A stretch of 64,000 nucleotides of DNA, taken from G963669295 sp963669295. GTDB lineage: Bacteria; Bacteroidota; Bacteroidia; Flavobacteriales_D; CALLUQ01. Location of the stretch: assembly GCA_963669295.1 (NCBI GenBank), contig OY769938.1:3162001-3226000 (forward strand). Reading direction: 5' to 3'. Of this stretch, positions 8,533 through 16,144 are shown piece by piece (within the stretch, counting starts at the first letter, position 1; every line of letters starts with the position of its first letter). Under the pieces are notes generated by a model. That model had not been told where the DNA came from. It made no database searches and saw only the letters and a program-made list of their open reading frames with translations. The position numbers and the translations under genes are program-made.

Positions 8533-8909
8533 TTGTGCTTAACACATCCATTATAGGTTGGAGCACCGTGCTATAAGTTAAGAACACCACTGTTGTAGTG
8601 CTGCACTGCGGCAGCAAAGTAAAGCACTCAAAAGCTCGTGGTTTGGGCAGCGACCTTGCAGTACCTCACCTTGCCAATGAAGTTCAACACTGGAACATCG
8701 CAGGGGAAAGCTGTTTCACCGAACCTTTCAACTGCAACAGCGCAGTACATGGCTGTGCTGCTGCTCTTATCAACAGCACTTTCGATGGTTTGAACATGAA
8801 GGAAGAAGTTCATGACTGTACCCTTGCAGTTTGGCACTGGAAGCTCGAAGTTGAGCGCTGCAAAGCCGAAGTTTTAACCTCCAAAGTTGGAGTTTAGAGC
8901 TATCCCGTA
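8532..8909. repeat. Array B: degenerate tandem repeat, 18 units of exactly 21 bp
   Basis: Eighteen consecutive 21-bp units begin at 8532 and run without a slip to 8909. Column 12 is C in 18 of 18 units, column 4 is G in 16 of 18, column 3 is mostly A, column 11 is a purine in 17 of 18 and column 13 is A or T in 17 of 18. The consensus is about GNAGTTNNNNRCWS plus seven variable bases. The array starts exactly at the edge of the duplicated T9SS gene end and finishes at a small terminator-like hairpin. A plus-strand frame (8598-8897, GTG start) is open only because 21 is divisible by three; its product is a heptad pattern with EV or AV every seven residues. I judge it non-coding but cannot exclude translation. 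Confidence 0.87.
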
Positions 8910-8922
8910 AAATACGGTTTTT
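8905..8922 (+). terminator. Small terminator-like hairpin at the end of array B
   Basis: CCGTA (8905-8909), AAA loop, TACGG (8913-8917), then T5. The stem has only 5 bp but sits exactly where the 21-bp periodicity stops, which would suit a plus-strand transcript of the array. 8923-8984 is otherwise T-rich with no motif beyond the second copy of the 54-bp repeat. Confidence 0.4.
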
Positions 8923-8984
8923 CTTTCGTTGTTTTTATTGATTTTTAAAGCAATAGCAAATGAGCGTTTTTTGCTTTTGCTACG

Positions 8985-11291
8985 CTAGCGAATCACCATA
9001 AATTTATTGGTTTTCGATGCGTTGCCTGCCTGCACAGTGCAAAAGTATATGCCGCTCGATAATTTCGAAATGTCCAATGTGGTATTGGCTCCGTTGCGTT
9101 GCAGTTGCATCATGGTTTCACCAATTACATTGGTTACCATAATGGTATAATCGTTCACCAACGAGTTGTTGAATTGTATTTGAATGCTGCTGCTGGCAGG
9201 ATTCGGAAATACATTGAATTCAATTTCTGCCGATGTGATGTTTGCTACGCTATTGTCGAAACTGCCCGAATAATAAGACAATCCACCGCGGTAGTTGCCT
9301 ACAATCATATCGAGGTAGCCATCGTTGTTCAAGTCGGCAATGGCAGGAGCAGAGCGAGGCCCTACATTAATGTTGGCAAAGGTGGTATCCATGTATGGAA
9401 ACACATCGTTGATGCCCAGGTAATTTTCTACATCGTCAAAATAGTGTACATACCCCGACTTCGATCCTACTAGCAAACGGTAAGAACCGCTGTCTTCAAA
9501 TACTACCGGAATGCTGTAACCTACAATGTCCCACCATTCGGCAGTAGAATGTTCGCCCAACGAGTCTTCTTTTAATTTAAATGCTGGGGTAGTGGCATCG
9601 CCAATGTTTTCGAAATAGTTGATGTTGCCATTGCGTTCTCCCACCAACAAATCGAGGTCAAGATCGCGGTCGATGTCGGCCATAAACGGGGTGGCAAACT
9701 GTCCTACATCAATGGTAGTACCTCCATTGTCCTGGTAGTTCGATTGCGATAAGATAAAGCTGGCGGTATTGCCTGCACCGGCAGTATTTTCAAAGTAATG
9801 GATCTTCCCTCCCAGATCGCCCACAAACATGTCTTCATCGTTGTCGCCATCCAAATCGCCAAAGGTGAGGTAAAGGCTTTCGCCCATGCCCACTTGCGAA
9901 AGGTTTTGATAGTCTCTGGTCACCAATTCGAATTCAGGGTTGTTGGCAGAGCCTACATTTTCAAACAAAGCCACCTGCCCATCGTAACTACCGCTGTTGA
10001 AATAGCCGTAATTCGATACAACTACATCAAGCAATCCGTCGGCATTGTGATCAAACAATACTGGCATGGCACCTTCTCCTAATTCAATCATTTCATCCTG
10101 CAACATGTTTTCTTTCTGGTAGGTAAACAGAGGCACATCGTCGGTACCGTTGTTTTTATAATACCAAACACTGTTGTAGTTTTCCGAAATGCTAACACTG
10201 TTAGGGCTAACAATCAAATCTCGTACGTTGTCGTTATCTACATCAAGGTAATACCCCCCCGGAAAAATAGACATGTCTACCGGAATGGTATTGGATGGAA
10301 AGTTCACATCTTGTGCATTCATAGCGGTGTTGGTATTCACCACGGTGCCGCTGTTGGTGAGTAAGGTCATGTTGTTAAACGATACATCACTCAACACCAG
10401 TTCTTTTACCCCATTGCCATCCATGTCTAATGCCAGTAAAGCCGAGCCAACATGTTTTTGTCGGTTGCTAAAATTGTGTGGTCCCCTGTCGCTTCTGCGC
10501 TCTTGTTCCAGCTTTGCAATGGCTTCTTCCATCAATACGGGCAGTTCAGGGTTATTGATTAAGTCGTTAGTACAAGTGTCGTATAGTGCAACTGAATTAG
10601 AAACACTGCTTTCAATGAAAAGTCCCCAGCACTTGTTGCGCAACTCAAAGTCGAGGCTGTCGCAGGTGCCATAGTTTTCCATCGAGTAGTTGCGGTGGTA
10701 TTCTACCCTATTGCCCCAAATGCCAAAAGTAAGTACGTCCAGGTCGCCATCGTTATCGATGTCTACAATGGCAGGAATATCAACAGAACTAACAAATAAG
10801 TTGAGGTCGTTGGGCGGTTGGTACGAGTACAATAATGGAGTGATTAACTCAAATTGCAAGCCATCTTGTATGGTAGAGGTGTTTTTATACACTGCCATTC
10901 CACCGCTCGAGTAGGTGAAAATATCTTCTTTGCCATCGCAGTTGTAATCGGCCAGCAAAGCCCAATCGTGAATGTCGGGGAATTTGCTTTCGTATTGTGG
11001 GGCATAAGTAAAATCTACTGCATTGGCAGTACCATTATTAATATAGGTAATGATTTTCCCAGCCGCACCGGTAACACGATCGAAGATGAAAAGATCTTTT
11101 GTTCCATCCTGATCAAGGTCTATTCTCGAAAACTGGCCAAAGTTAATGCCACCTGTCCAGGGATTTAAAAAGCCATTGCCAGCTTCTTCTACCGGAATGG
11201 TAAGGTTGCGTTCGAAATGGTACTGTGCGTTTACGGTTAAAAATGATAGTAGAAGGATGGTAGAAAGAAGTGCGGTAGAAAAGTGTTTCAT
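8985..11291 (-). CDS. Secreted FG-GAP repeat protein with T9SS type A sorting domain
   Basis: 768 residues from the ATG at 11291; the TTG one codon earlier is not needed. A Sec signal peptide is clear (KHFSTALLSTILLLSFLTVNAQ, cleaved after NA). Nine FG-GAP/VCBS type calcium-binding motifs follow, such as DIDNDGDLD, DLDGDNDED and DLNNDGYLD, giving one or more beta-propellers. The last 75 residues start at FNVFPNPASSSIQI and end NKFMVIR, the Por secretion system C-terminal sorting domain (TIGR04183-like). The protein is thus expected to cross the inner membrane by Sec and the outer membrane by T9SS, then be anchored or released. Its last codons and flank are duplicated 484 bp away at 8479-8532. 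Confidence 0.93.
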   Translation of the reverse strand: MKHFSTALLSTILLLSFLTVNAQYHFERNLTIPVEEAGNGFLNPWTGGINFGQFSRIDLDQDGTKDLFIFDRVTGAAGKIITYINNGTANAVDFTYAPQYESKFPDIHDWALLADYNCDGKEDIFTYSSGGMAVYKNTSTIQDGLQFELITPLLYSYQPPNDLNLFVSSVDIPAIVDIDNDGDLDVLTFGIWGNRVEYHRNYSMENYGTCDSLDFELRNKCWGLFIESSVSNSVALYDTCTNDLINNPELPVLMEEAIAKLEQERRSDRGPHNFSNRQKHVGSALLALDMDGNGVKELVLSDVSFNNMTLLTNSGTVVNTNTAMNAQDVNFPSNTIPVDMSIFPGGYYLDVDNDNVRDLIVSPNSVSISENYNSVWYYKNNGTDDVPLFTYQKENMLQDEMIELGEGAMPVLFDHNADGLLDVVVSNYGYFNSGSYDGQVALFENVGSANNPEFELVTRDYQNLSQVGMGESLYLTFGDLDGDNDEDMFVGDLGGKIHYFENTAGAGNTASFILSQSNYQDNGGTTIDVGQFATPFMADIDRDLDLDLLVGERNGNINYFENIGDATTPAFKLKEDSLGEHSTAEWWDIVGYSIPVVFEDSGSYRLLVGSKSGYVHYFDDVENYLGINDVFPYMDTTFANINVGPRSAPAIADLNNDGYLDMIVGNYRGGLSYYSGSFDNSVANITSAEIEFNVFPNPASSSIQIQFNNSLVNDYTIMVTNVIGETMMQLQRNGANTTLDISKLSSGIYFCTVQAGNASKTNKFMVIR

Positions 11292-11424
11292 CAAAGCGAA
11301 TTTGGTTCGTTTTTATGCAGCGTATAACATCGTTGAAATAGCCATGCATCACAAAAATATCAAAAGATTCTGTCTTATAAAAAGGAAAGTACTACCACAT
11401 TATTGTTTGAGGGGGAAAATTAAG

Positions 11425-11455
11425 TTGGTAAATAATAATTGTTATTCTATCTTTG
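11425..11455 (+). promoter_or_regulatory. secDF promoter
   Basis: TTG 11425-11427, 20 bp, TATCTTTG 11448-11455: a full match to the Bacteroidota TTG/TAnnTTTG promoter, 28 bp before the ATG. Confidence 0.75.
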
Positions 11456-11483
11456 CGCGTTCAAATTTCAATCTAATTAAGAG

Positions 11484-14400
11484 ATGCAGAATAAAAGTGC
11501 AATCTGGGTATTTACAATTTTGCTGGCGTTAGCTTGCTTGTACCAGATATCATTTTCGTGGGTAACATCAGGAGTAGAGGATGAAGCTGCAGAGCAGGGG
11601 CAATATAGCCTTGACTCGGTACGTTCAAGCATTCTTCCTGAAACGTTGACCTTTTTTGAAGAGGATTCGGTATTGCAGTATTACACCAACAAGTACCTCA
11701 AAACTCAGGAGCAGGTAGAAGTTTATCCCATCTTTGGATACACCTATCAGGAATGTAAAGAGAAGGAGATTAATTTAGGGTTGGACTTACAAGGGGGAAT
11801 GAATGTTACCCTTGAAGTTTCTATTCCTGAACTAATCGCCAACCTTGCAGCCAATCAAGATAACGCAGAATTTAACGCAGCCATTGCAGAAGCAAGAACG
11901 CGTCAACGCGATAGCGACCAGGATTTCATTTCCTTGTTTGAAGAGGTATGGAATGAAAAGTACGCTTCAAAAAAGTTGGCAGCAATCTTCCACAGTCGCG
12001 ATACCAAGGAGAAATTCCCTCGCGATGCTTCCAACGAGCAAATCATCAATACGCTGCGTCAAGACGCCCAGGATGCCATCGATAACACGGAGAAAATTCT
12101 TCGTACCCGTATCGATAAGTTTGGGGTAACCCAACCTACCATTCAGAAATTGCAATACAGCGGTAGAATTTCTATCGAATTGCCTGGTGTTAAAGACAAA
12201 GATCGTGTAAGACGAGTATTGCAAAGTACAGCTCAATTGGAGTTTTGGGAAACCTACAACAACTTTGAGTTGGCAGCCAATTTGGAAGAAGCAAACACCA
12301 TGTTGCGCGATATCCTTTACCCCGGATTGCTTGATTCGTTGGAGAACGGCTTGAGCAGCGGAGGCATTCCAGCAGATACGGCTGGAGTAATTGGAGACGA
12401 CAATGCAGTACAAGATTTGTTTGCGCAAGACGATCCTACCGGGCCACTTCCCGATTCAGTAGCGGTGGAAGGAAACCCACTTGATAGTAGTGATGTAGCG
12501 GAAACGCCAGCCGACACGAACGACATTGGAGTAGAAGATTTGTTTGGTACCACCGATTCTGCTGGTGGCAACGATAGCTTAGCAACCGACTTGTCGAACC
12601 TAAGCGATGAAGATCGTAGAAAAGCCAACCCATTGTACAGCATATTCCAGCCTGCAGTATTCCAGGATCCACAAACCAGCCAATTGCGTTGGGAAGAAGG
12701 ATGCCGCTTAGGGTATTGCCTTACTTCAGATACTGCCGTGGTAAACAAGTACCTCAACATGCCCGAGATCAAGGAAATTTTCCCTGCTCGCGACATGAAA
12801 TTGTTGTGGTCTTCTAAAGCCAACGGTGGCGTAATGTCGTTGTATGCCATTAAGGTGACCACCAACGATGGTTCGCCAGTATTAGATGGTGAAGTAATTG
12901 TAGATGCCCGTCAGGACTTTGCTCCTTTTACCGGTCAGGTAGAAGTGGTGATGCAAATGAATTCTGATGGTGCTGATAGCTGGGCCAGGGTAACCGAAAA
13001 CAATGTGGGCAATGCAGTAGCCATTGTACTTGACAACTACGTGCAGTCGGCTCCTATTGTAAACGGTAAAATTCCTAACGGTCGCTCATCCATTAGCATG
13101 GGCTCTGGACCAAGAAACGAACAAATTAGAGAAGCAGAAGATTTATCTACCGTATTAAAAGCCGGTTCATTGCCTGCTCCTGCTGATATTGTTGACGAAG
13201 CAGTAGTAGGGCCTTCTTTAGGACAAAAGAACATCGACTCAGGGTTGATGTCGTTCCTTATTGCTTTGGGAATGGTGTTGTTATACATGATCTTCTACTA
13301 CGCTAAAGCAGGAATTATTTCCAACATAGCGTTGTTGGCCAACATGTTCTTCATCATTGGTGCTTTGGCATCATTACAGGCATCGTTAACCCTTCCAGGT
13401 ATTGCTGGTATCGTGTTAACCATTGGTATGTCGGTAGATGCGAACGTACTTATTTACGAAAGGATTCGAGAAGAAATTAGGGCAGGCAAAGGAATGCGCC
13501 TGGCCATTACCGATGGATATAAGCGTGCTTACGCAGCCATTATCGATGCCAACTTAACTACCTTATTAACAGGTATCGTATTGGCGATATTTGGTACAGG
13601 ACCTATTAAAGGTTTCGCCACCACCTTAATCATTGGTATCTTCACCTCACTGTTCTCAGCCATCTTCATTACCCGACTCATCTTTACCTGGCAGTTGGAG
13701 CGCAAGAAGAAAATTTCTTTTGCGTCGAAAATGACCGAGAATGCCTTTACAAAAATCAACATCGGATTCATCAAGAAAAGATTCATGTACTACATCATCT
13801 CAGGGGTGATTGTAGTTGCTGGTATCGTTTCTTTCACCACTCGTGGTTTGAACTATGGTGTTGACTTTACTGGAGGACGTACGTATGTAGTGCAGTTCGA
13901 AAGTGTAGAAGCTGATGTAGAAGCCATTAAAAATGGATTGTCGTCGGTATTTATTTCTGAAGACGGAAAAGATGTATCTACCGAAGTGAAAACTTACGGG
14001 AATTCTGGTCAGGTGAAAATCACTACCAACTACATGATCGACAACGATGGTAGAGAAATTGACGGAGTAATTGAAAGTAAGTTATCAGAAGGATTAACCG
14101 TATTCAATCCCGACTTTATGATTACCGAGTCGAGAAAGGTAGATCCCACCATTTCCGACGACATTAAAATTTCGGCCATCTGGTCGGTAGTATTCGCATT
14201 GATCATCATCTTCCTTTACATTGTATTGCGATTTAGAAGATGGCAATTTGGTCTTGGAGCCCTATTGGCCATGGCACACGATGTATTGGTAGTGCTATCG
14301 TTATTCTCTTTGCTATATGGCATCTTGCCATTCTCGTTAGAGATCGATCAAGCCTTTATTGCGGCAGTACTTACAGTAGTAGGTTACTCCATCAACGATA

Positions 14401-14693
14401 CGGTGGTTGTATTCGACCGTATTCGTGAATACCTTGGCTTGCACAAAAAGAAAGATCCAAAAGAGGTGATCAACAATGCACTGAACAGCACGTTGAGCCG
14501 AACCATCAATACATCATTAAGTACCTTTATTGTATTGTTGATGATCTTTATCCTTGGTGGCGATTCCATTAAAGGTTTTGTATTTGCCTTAATGGTAGGG
14601 GTAGTAGTAGGAACCTACTCATCCTTGTGTATTGCAACACCATCCATGGTTGATTTATCGAAAAAGCTGCTCGGAAGAGAAGCTCAAAAATAA
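11484..14693 (+). CDS. secDF: Protein translocase subunit SecDF (fusion)
   Basis: 1069 residues with SecD and SecF in one chain, the usual Bacteroidota form. SecDF uses the proton gradient to pull proteins through SecYEG on the periplasmic side. The first helix is residues 5-25; LGLDLQGGMN marks the SecD half and GVDFTGGRTYVVQFE the SecF half (about residue 790). Two blocks of five helices follow each periplasmic domain. A long acidic, Ser/Thr-rich insertion (about residues 285-375, rich in Asp and Pro) interrupts the first periplasmic domain. I do not know its function; from memory, inserts of this kind occur in relatives. The gene has its own promoter and a strong terminator. Inner membrane. 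Confidence 0.97.
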   Translation: MQNKSAIWVFTILLALACLYQISFSWVTSGVEDEAAEQGQYSLDSVRSSILPETLTFFEEDSVLQYYTNKYLKTQEQVEVYPIFGYTYQECKEKEINLGLDLQGGMNVTLEVSIPELIANLAANQDNAEFNAAIAEARTRQRDSDQDFISLFEEVWNEKYASKKLAAIFHSRDTKEKFPRDASNEQIINTLRQDAQDAIDNTEKILRTRIDKFGVTQPTIQKLQYSGRISIELPGVKDKDRVRRVLQSTAQLEFWETYNNFELAANLEEANTMLRDILYPGLLDSLENGLSSGGIPADTAGVIGDDNAVQDLFAQDDPTGPLPDSVAVEGNPLDSSDVAETPADTNDIGVEDLFGTTDSAGGNDSLATDLSNLSDEDRRKANPLYSIFQPAVFQDPQTSQLRWEEGCRLGYCLTSDTAVVNKYLNMPEIKEIFPARDMKLLWSSKANGGVMSLYAIKVTTNDGSPVLDGEVIVDARQDFAPFTGQVEVVMQMNSDGADSWARVTENNVGNAVAIVLDNYVQSAPIVNGKIPNGRSSISMGSGPRNEQIREAEDLSTVLKAGSLPAPADIVDEAVVGPSLGQKNIDSGLMSFLIALGMVLLYMIFYYAKAGIISNIALLANMFFIIGALASLQASLTLPGIAGIVLTIGMSVDANVLIYERIREEIRAGKGMRLAITDGYKRAYAAIIDANLTTLLTGIVLAIFGTGPIKGFATTLIIGIFTSLFSAIFITRLIFTWQLERKKKISFASKMTENAFTKINIGFIKKRFMYYIISGVIVVAGIVSFTTRGLNYGVDFTGGRTYVVQFESVEADVEAIKNGLSSVFISEDGKDVSTEVKTYGNSGQVKITTNYMIDNDGREIDGVIESKLSEGLTVFNPDFMITESRKVDPTISDDIKISAIWSVVFALIIIFLYIVLRFRRWQFGLGALLAMAHDVLVVLSLFSLLYGILPFSLEIDQAFIAAVLTVVGYSINDTVVVFDRIREYLGLHKKKDPKEVINNALNSTLSRTINTSLSTFIVLLMIFILGGDSIKGFVFALMVGVVVGTYSSLCIATPSMVDLSKKLLGREAQK

Positions 14694-14712
14694 TTGCATC
14701 GAACAATCGATG

Positions 14713-14750
14713 AAAAGCCTTCTCAATCGAAATTGAGAAGGCTTTTTTTT
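14713..14750 (+). terminator. Intrinsic terminator after secDF
   Basis: GCCTTCTCAAT (14717-14727) / ATTGAGAAGGC (14732-14742), four-base loop, T8. A TAATTTTG box at 14752-14759 directly follows and may be the -7 element of the next gene. Confidence 0.92.
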
Positions 14751-14778
14751 ATAATTTTGGCAAACCAAAAAACGGACT

Positions 14779-15009
14779 ATGATTCACGCCGTGTTACTAT
14801 TTCTCAATATGAGTGGAGGGGAAATCTTCTTAATCCTCTTTTTTGTATTGATGTTTTTTGGTTCCAAAGGCATTCCTAAAATTGCTCGTACCATGGGGCG
14901 CACCATCCGGCAGTTTAAAGATGCTGCCAATGATGTAAAGCAAGAAATTAGAGACAGTGCCAATGATGTGTCTGATAATGTAGACATCAACAAACACCTC
15001 GAAGACTAA
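14779..15009 (+). CDS. tatA: TatA/TatE-like twin-arginine translocase component
   Basis: 76 residues with one N-terminal membrane helix (SGGEIFLILFFVLMFF), a short hinge with glycine and proline (FGSKGIPKIAR), then an amphipathic helix and a charged tail: the TatA/Hcf106 layout. TatA oligomers form the pathway for folded proteins carrying twin-arginine signals. The FGSKGIP hinge differs slightly from the common FGxxxLP. The ATG at 14779 gives ten residues before the helix; ATG 14809 is an alternative start. The stop is 2 bp before the antiporter gene, so the two form an operon. No tatC is nearby. Confidence 0.85.
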   Translation: MIHAVLLFLNMSGGEIFLILFFVLMFFGSKGIPKIARTMGRTIRQFKDAANDVKQEIRDSANDVSDNVDINKHLED

Positions 15010-15011
15010 GC

Positions 15012-15944
15012 ATGGAAAATGCGTTGTGGTTAATAGCGGGCCTGGTGGTACTTATTGCTGGTGGCGAGTTCTTGGTTTCTGCAGCAGTAGATGTAGCTAA
15101 AAAATTCAAGGTATCTACCCTGGTAATAGGAATGACAGTGGTGTCGTTTGGCACCTCTGCTCCCGAGCTGTTGGTAAGCTTAAAAGCAGCATTGGCCGAT
15201 CCTCCACACCATCAAATTTCTATTGGCAATATCATTGGTTCCAACATTTCCAACATAGCGCTGGTGCTGGGGCTTACCGTATTGATTTTTCCGTTGGTGG
15301 TCGATAGGAACTCCATTCGTATTGATTGGCCGATGATGATGTTGGCCTCTGTCTTGTTTTTTGTATTCATCCTCGATCAACAATTGGTATTTTGGGAAGG
15401 AGCAGTTCTTTTTGCATTGGTGGTGGCATTTGTCATCTTCCTCATAAAAAAATCGCGCAAGGAACACCAGGAAGAAGAAGAGGATGAAAAGGAACGACCG
15501 TTTTACATGTCGATGGCCTACCTGGTGGCAGGGCTTGTAGGGCTGTACTTTGGAGCAGAGTGGTTGGTAAAAGGGGCAGTAGGCATTGCTCGTAGCCTTG
15601 AAATAGAAGAACATGTAATTGCAGTAACTGTAGTTGCCTTTGGAACATCCGTTCCCGAATTGGTGACTTCTGGTGTAGCGGCTTACCGCAAACAAACCGA
15701 CATATCGGTGGGCAACCTTATTGGTTCCAACATTTTCAACATTATGGTAGTGCTGGGCGTTACCAGTATGGTAGAAGACATTAACGTTACGGCCAACGTA
15801 CTCACTACCGACATCTATTGGATGCTAGGTATTTCTTTCCTCGTACTGCCATTAATGCTTTACAAAAGAAGAATAGGCAGAATTCAAGGCGCTATTCTAT
15901 TGGCATCTTATGTAGCCTATGTTTACATCATTTGGCCCTCTTAA
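15012..15944 (+). CDS. Calcium/sodium antiporter (CaCA family, YrbG-like)
   Basis: 310 residues, about ten membrane helices. Both alpha repeats of the family are plain: GTSAPELLVSLKAA with IGNIIGSNISNIALVLG in the first half, and GTSVPELVTSGVAA with VGNLIGSNIFNIMVVLG in the second. The Glu and Asn residues in these motifs bind the ions. A charged cytoplasmic loop (KKSRKEHQEEEEDEKER) separates the halves. The likely role is exchange of Ca2+ for Na+ or H+ across the inner membrane. Its ATG is 2 bp after the TatA-like stop. Confidence 0.93.
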   Translation: MENALWLIAGLVVLIAGGEFLVSAAVDVAKKFKVSTLVIGMTVVSFGTSAPELLVSLKAALADPPHHQISIGNIIGSNISNIALVLGLTVLIFPLVVDRNSIRIDWPMMMLASVLFFVFILDQQLVFWEGAVLFALVVAFVIFLIKKSRKEHQEEEEDEKERPFYMSMAYLVAGLVGLYFGAEWLVKGAVGIARSLEIEEHVIAVTVVAFGTSVPELVTSGVAAYRKQTDISVGNLIGSNIFNIMVVLGVTSMVEDINVTANVLTTDIYWMLGISFLVLPLMLYKRRIGRIQGAILLASYVAYVYIIWPS

Positions 15945-16092
15945 AGTAATAAAATCACTTTTTTCTAAGGATATCCTCAAAATTTAGGGGGTGGAGTGCA
16001 AAAAAAGATACTTTTTTTATAGATGTTAACAAAATTTGAGGGGGTGTTGATAAAATAATTGTGTTTTTTCGGTGTTGGCATATCAAAAAAGC

Positions 16093-16100
16093 TACTTTTG
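16093..16100 (+). promoter_or_regulatory. -7 promoter box upstream of glnN
   Basis: TACTTTTG, a full match to TAnnTTTG, 44 bp before the glnN ATG. A TTG at 16075-16077 is a somewhat close (15 bp) partner. Confidence 0.6.
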
Positions 16101-16144
16101 CATCGAAAATTATTTGTTCAACCGTTTCAAATACCTAAAACACC

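Noticed and set aside
8598..8897. A 99-residue plus-strand frame with a clean heptad pattern (EV or AV every seven residues)
   Set aside because: The heptad follows automatically from the 21-bp DNA period. The frame covers only part of the array, starts with GTG inside a unit, and the sister array with 22-bp steps cannot code.
8006..8909. CRISPR array
   Set aside because: No long identical repeats and no spacers of constant length; units are only 21-22 bp and degenerate throughout. No cas genes in the window.
8006..8909. Plasmid-type iterons or a replication origin
   Set aside because: No rep gene, dnaA, DnaA-box cluster or AT-rich melting region nearby, and iterons are normally far better conserved.
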